A stretch of 64,000 bases of DNA, from assembly GCA_046049675.1 (NCBI GenBank), contig JBJORA010000041.1, positions 1 through 64,000 on the forward strand. The letters run 5' to 3'. Numbering within the stretch: the first letter of the stretch is position 1; every line of letters begins with the position of its first letter. Positions 61,392-64,000 of the stretch are shown in pieces. A model generated the notes under the pieces. The model searched no databases. It worked only from the letters and a program-made list of their open reading frames with translations, and was not told where the DNA came from. The DNA is from CAIXQW01 sp046049675 (GTDB lineage: Bacteria; Bacteroidota; Bacteroidia; Chitinophagales; Chitinophagaceae). A program made the translations under genes and the position numbers.

Positions 61392-63035
61392 CTAATTCCA
61401 CAATCCACGCATCAACTTATCTTGGCCGTAGATGTCGCGGAGATACATGAAATTGCCGGCACTATCAATACCATTAGTTAGATACACGATATGCACGTCT
61501 AGCTTTTGTTTGAGCGGTACCTCTTTAGTAATGCGCGTTTTGGCAATACTATCAATATTATCACGGCTATAAGTACTGTCGTTGAGGATAAATGCTGCGA
61601 AATCGCGTGGTTTGTGTACTCTAATACAACCGCTACTAAAAGCACGGTACTGCTTCACAAAATCTTCGCGGTGAGGCGTGTCGTGTAAGTAGATGGCATG
61701 GCGATTAGGCAGATTAAACTTCACAACACCAAGTGAACTATTTAGTCCAGGCTTTTGGGAAATGGTAAACATCTTGTAGTTGCTTTTATTTATGCGAGAA
61801 GCATCTACTTCTCTACCACCTAAATATGCCTTTAGTCCGCGACGTGCTAAATAACTTGAGCCGCGCTTAGAAACACCTGGTATAATTTCTTCCTCCATTA
61901 TCGTAGGTGGTACGCTCCAAGGTGGATTAAATACAATGTTTTTCATTGGCGCATCCAAAGTAGGTGTAGGACGACTTACGCGGCCTACTACTACACGCAT
62001 TCTAAATGCTGTTGAATCCTCAAGGCGATATTCTAAGTACATCTGAGGAACATTGACGTACACATACGGAGAGGCATAACTATTTTGCATCCAACGCATA
62101 CGCTCTAAATTATTGCAAATGGTATTAATCTTGTCTTGAGCCGTTAGCTGCAGTTTATTGTAAGTTGTAGTATCTATTTTACCAGTAATCTTTATGTCGT
62201 GCAAATACTGAAACTTTGTAATGGCTTGCAATAATGCAGTGTCTAGTGAGCTGCTTATCGTGTCTGTTGGCACACCAAGCTCAACGAAAAGTCGTTTGCG
62301 AAGGTTTTTATTGTTGGCTTCTTCTACAAGTTTATATGCATCATTGCTTTGCATATCAAACTTTTGCCAGCCGCCTTTGGCTTGGATAGCGCGAAGCTCC
62401 CATAGTTTTTTGCAGAGTACAGTATACTCCTTTTGTTTTGGCGCAAGTGCCGCACATGTATAGGCAATACTGTCCTTATCGATTAGGTTATAAGCTAATT
62501 GAGGTACATTAATATTGCTATCCACTGCACTGTACCATTCTTCTCTTACGCTATCGGTTGGGAAAATACCATGGGTCATGGCGCCAACAAGTCGCAAATA
62601 TGCATGACTTAGCTTTAACTCAAAGCTGGCCGCTGCTTGGTCGCCTTTGCTTTCTATTTGCTTAGCCTCGTATTTAAGGCTGTCTAAACCAAAAAATTTG
62701 CCACTAATACCATGAGAATCTGCCACTGCTAGCTGCTTAAGCAAGCGCTCGGCTTGTTCGTTGATGCCGCTGCTTTGTAACCACAGTAACTCTCCCTTTG
62801 AAAGTTTATACAGTTGCTGCACTTGGCTTCTGCTATAAAAACTGTCCGTAAATTTTGGCCATAACGCATGGTTGCTATCTGCGAGTGCTGCAGTAATACT
62901 GCTCTGCATAGCATCGGTATGCAATTTGCCACCTGTAAGGCTGCTAACTTTGTTGCCAATGCCACTATCGCCGCAACCATAGCAGGTTACAACAAGGGCT
63001 ATAATGAAGGTTTGCCAGCGGTTATTTCTTTCCAA
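61392..63035 (-). CDS. L,D-transpeptidase of the YcbB/LdtD type
   Basis: The enzyme forms 3-3 crosslinks in peptidoglycan using a catalytic cysteine. The 547-residue protein has an N-terminal hydrophobic segment (TFIIALVVTCYGCG), a peptidoglycan-binding-like domain (ELGVPTDTISSSL to TTTYNKL) and the C-terminal YkuD domain with IYLHDTPHREDF and the active-site motif SSGCIRVHKPRDF. The start was set to TTG 63035 because TACCTTTG at 63050-63057 on the minus strand lies 14 bases upstream; the longer frame from GTG 63104 would start upstream of this promoter. It is divergent from the sigma-factor gene. Confidence 0.87.
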   Translation of the reverse strand: MERNNRWQTFIIALVVTCYGCGDSGIGNKVSSLTGGKLHTDAMQSSITAALADSNHALWPKFTDSFYSRSQVQQLYKLSKGELLWLQSSGINEQAERLLKQLAVADSHGISGKFFGLDSLKYEAKQIESKGDQAAASFELKLSHAYLRLVGAMTHGIFPTDSVREEWYSAVDSNINVPQLAYNLIDKDSIAYTCAALAPKQKEYTVLCKKLWELRAIQAKGGWQKFDMQSNDAYKLVEEANNKNLRKRLFVELGVPTDTISSSLDTALLQAITKFQYLHDIKITGKIDTTTYNKLQLTAQDKINTICNNLERMRWMQNSYASPYVYVNVPQMYLEYRLEDSTAFRMRVVVGRVSRPTPTLDAPMKNIVFNPPWSVPPTIMEEEIIPGVSKRGSSYLARRGLKAYLGGREVDASRINKSNYKMFTISQKPGLNSSLGVVKFNLPNRHAIYLHDTPHREDFVKQYRAFSSGCIRVHKPRDFAAFILNDSTYSRDNIDSIAKTRITKEVPLKQKLDVHIVYLTNGIDSAGNFMYLRDIYGQDKLMRGLWN

Positions 63036-63049
63036 AATGTAATAATATG

Positions 63050-63057
63050 CAAAGGTA
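63050..63057 (-). promoter_or_regulatory. -7 promoter element for the L,D-transpeptidase gene
   Basis: On the minus strand TACCTTTG fits TAnnTTTG, 14 bases before TTG 63035, and decides the start of that gene. Confidence 0.55.
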
Positions 63058-63125
63058 TTTCGCCAAAATAGTAATTTTGAAATGTGCTTTAAACTTTTGT
63101 GCACATATTACGTCCAATACCTGAC

Positions 63126-63710
63126 ATGCAAGCCACCGTGCTTCACATAAACCAAGATATGCATAGCGAAGATGCCCAGTTGCTGGCAGAATTTATGCAG
63201 GAAAGCTCTCGCGAGGTAGCCTTCAATGCGATTGTTGCCAAGTACAAGGAGCGCCTATATTGGCATATTAGACGTATGGTGGTGCAACACGATGACGCCG
63301 ACGATGTTTTGCAAGAAACATTTATAAAAATGTGGAAGTATTTGCCACAATTTAGGCAAGATAGTAGCTTGTACACCTGGCTATATCGAATAGCGACTAA
63401 TAACAGCCTCACCTTTTTGGACAATAAAGCTAAACGCAACCAACGACAGGTGTTGACAGATACCACAGCTATGGCGAGTAATATAAGCACACAGCCAGGG
63501 TATGATGCCAAGAAGATTGAATGGCAATTACAAATGGCAATAGCTACCTTGCCAGATAAGCAACGCGTCGTATTTAATATGCGTTACTACGACGATATGC
63601 CCTACGAGCAGATGAGCCAAGTTTTAGAAACTAGTGAAGGTGCGCTAAAAGCAAGTTATCATCATGCCGTAAAGAAGATTCAAGAATTTCTTAAAAACCA
63701 AGCCTCATAG
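63126..63710 (+). CDS. ECF-type RNA polymerase sigma factor
   Basis: The 194-residue protein is a sigma-70 family factor without region 1 or 3. Region 2 reads HDDADDVLQETFIKMWKYL and TWLYRIATNNSLTFLD; region 4 reads LPDKQRVVFNMRYYDDMPYEQM and GALKASYHHAVKKIQ. It would direct RNA polymerase to a small set of promoters under control of a membrane anti-sigma partner. The start at ATG 63126 was preferred over GTG 63099; ATG 63159 is also possible. The next gene begins one base after its stop. Confidence 0.92.
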   Translation: MQATVLHINQDMHSEDAQLLAEFMQESSREVAFNAIVAKYKERLYWHIRRMVVQHDDADDVLQETFIKMWKYLPQFRQDSSLYTWLYRIATNNSLTFLDNKAKRNQRQVLTDTTAMASNISTQPGYDAKKIEWQLQMAIATLPDKQRVVFNMRYYDDMPYEQMSQVLETSEGALKASYHHAVKKIQEFLKNQAS

Positions 63711-63711
63711 T

Positions 63712-64000
63712 ATGAAACAGTTAAATTTACATAGCAAGCAAAAACTAGAAGAATTGGAGGCATTAGGCGGTTTGCCACTTAGGGAGCAGCCCTATACTGT
63801 GCCAGAAAATTACTTCGCAGACTTAGATGGTTCAAGTATGCTTTCTAAAATCCACGACGAAGAATTTATTGCTAGCTTACCTAAGCAAAATGTATTTGAA
63901 GTAGAAGAAGCCTACTTTGATAACTTCAAAGTGAAAGTACCACAACAAGCACCGGCTAAGCTTAGCATAAGTTGGTGGAAGCCAGCAGCTGCTATAGCAT
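63712..64000 (+). CDS. Probable anti-sigma factor, N-terminal part (cut by window edge)
   Basis: ATG 63712 lies one base after the sigma-factor stop, so the two genes are coupled. The 96 visible residues are soluble and acidic, contain YTVPENYFADL and VEEAYFDNFKVKV, motifs common in membrane-bound proteins encoded directly after ECF sigma genes in Bacteroidota, and end at the start of a hydrophobic stretch (WWKPAAAIA). A zinc-binding HxxxCxxC motif is absent in this part. The role as anti-sigma is inferred from context. Confidence 0.7.
   Translation, partial: MKQLNLHSKQKLEELEALGGLPLREQPYTVPENYFADLDGSSMLSKIHDEEFIASLPKQNVFEVEEAYFDNFKVKVPQQAPAKLSISWWKPAAAIA

Noticed and set aside
63099..63126. 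GTG start for the sigma-factor gene
   Set aside because: ATG 63126 lies in the same frame and gives a normal N terminus; the longer form has no support.

Overview
The window is a chromosomal segment of a Bacteroidota bacterium, most likely a member of the Chitinophagales/Sphingobacteriales side of the phylum. The evidence is the recurring Bacteroidota -7 promoter element TAnnTTTG upstream of about 20 transcription units, two secreted proteins with type IX secretion (T9SS) C-terminal domains, a carboxypeptidase-regulatory/TonB-dependent receptor, lineage-typical families (DUF6089, DUF2279, DUF2490, DUF1599 next to folP), a fused-domain MetG and a PduO-type adenosyltransferase. Genes are dense, intergenic gaps are short, and several convergent genes interlock their stop codons.

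Layout. 1-120: the 3' end (domains V and VI) of a group II intron cut by the window edge. 250-2542: ftsY-rimO. 2656-6627: a very large TraB/GumN-type secreted protein. 6650-11937: pfkA, tRNA-Gln, infC, a phosphohexomutase followed in the same frame by a DUF2279 gene, and pcm. 11934-19590: GH92 mannosidase, a DUF6089 outer-membrane protein, sucD, a sodium:solute symporter and an O-methyltransferase. 19591-23279: an AT-rich accessory island with three single genes separated by two large imperfect-palindrome elements that resemble integron attC sites, plus small ORFs and remnants. 23280-32842: metG, cobalamin adenosyltransferase, ychF, a BamA-like outer-membrane protein, an SRAP/HMCES-type DNA-protein crosslinking protein, a secreted glucan-dikinase-like protein and lpd. 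32937-37284: three secreted proteins of unknown function, one Arg/Gly-rich and one made of about nine 40-residue repeats, then a DEAD-box RNA helicase. 37533-46051: an orphan gene, a T9SS alpha-amylase-family enzyme, DUF2490, aconitase and aspartate kinase. 46250-48789: fbp, then a 22-bp tandem repeat array running into the promoter of an AAA_14/DUF4143 ATPase gene. 48798-58688: a nucleotidyltransferase-like gene, folP, DUF1599, a TonB-dependent receptor, a rhomboid protease, a T9SS beta-helix protein, a small membrane protein, pruA and a small outer-membrane protein. 58785-64000: rpsO-pnp, an L,D-transpeptidase, an ECF sigma factor and the start of its probable anti-sigma partner.

How the genes fit together. 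Central carbon metabolism is represented by pfkA and fbp (opposed steps), phosphohexomutase, sucD, aconitase, lpd and pruA. Glycan handling at the cell surface is suggested by GH92, the T9SS amylase, the beta-helix protein and the exported dikinase-like protein. The pieces most worth a second look are the attC-like cassette array (20525-21626), the 22-bp repeat operator-like array with its ATPase (47416-48789), the exported dikinase (29390-31321), the phosphohexomutase/DUF2279 pair separated only by one TAG codon (9731), and a set of genes whose -7 element ends exactly four bases before the start codon, which predicts leaderless or nearly leaderless mRNAs. All functional calls come from reading the sequence; no database search was run.
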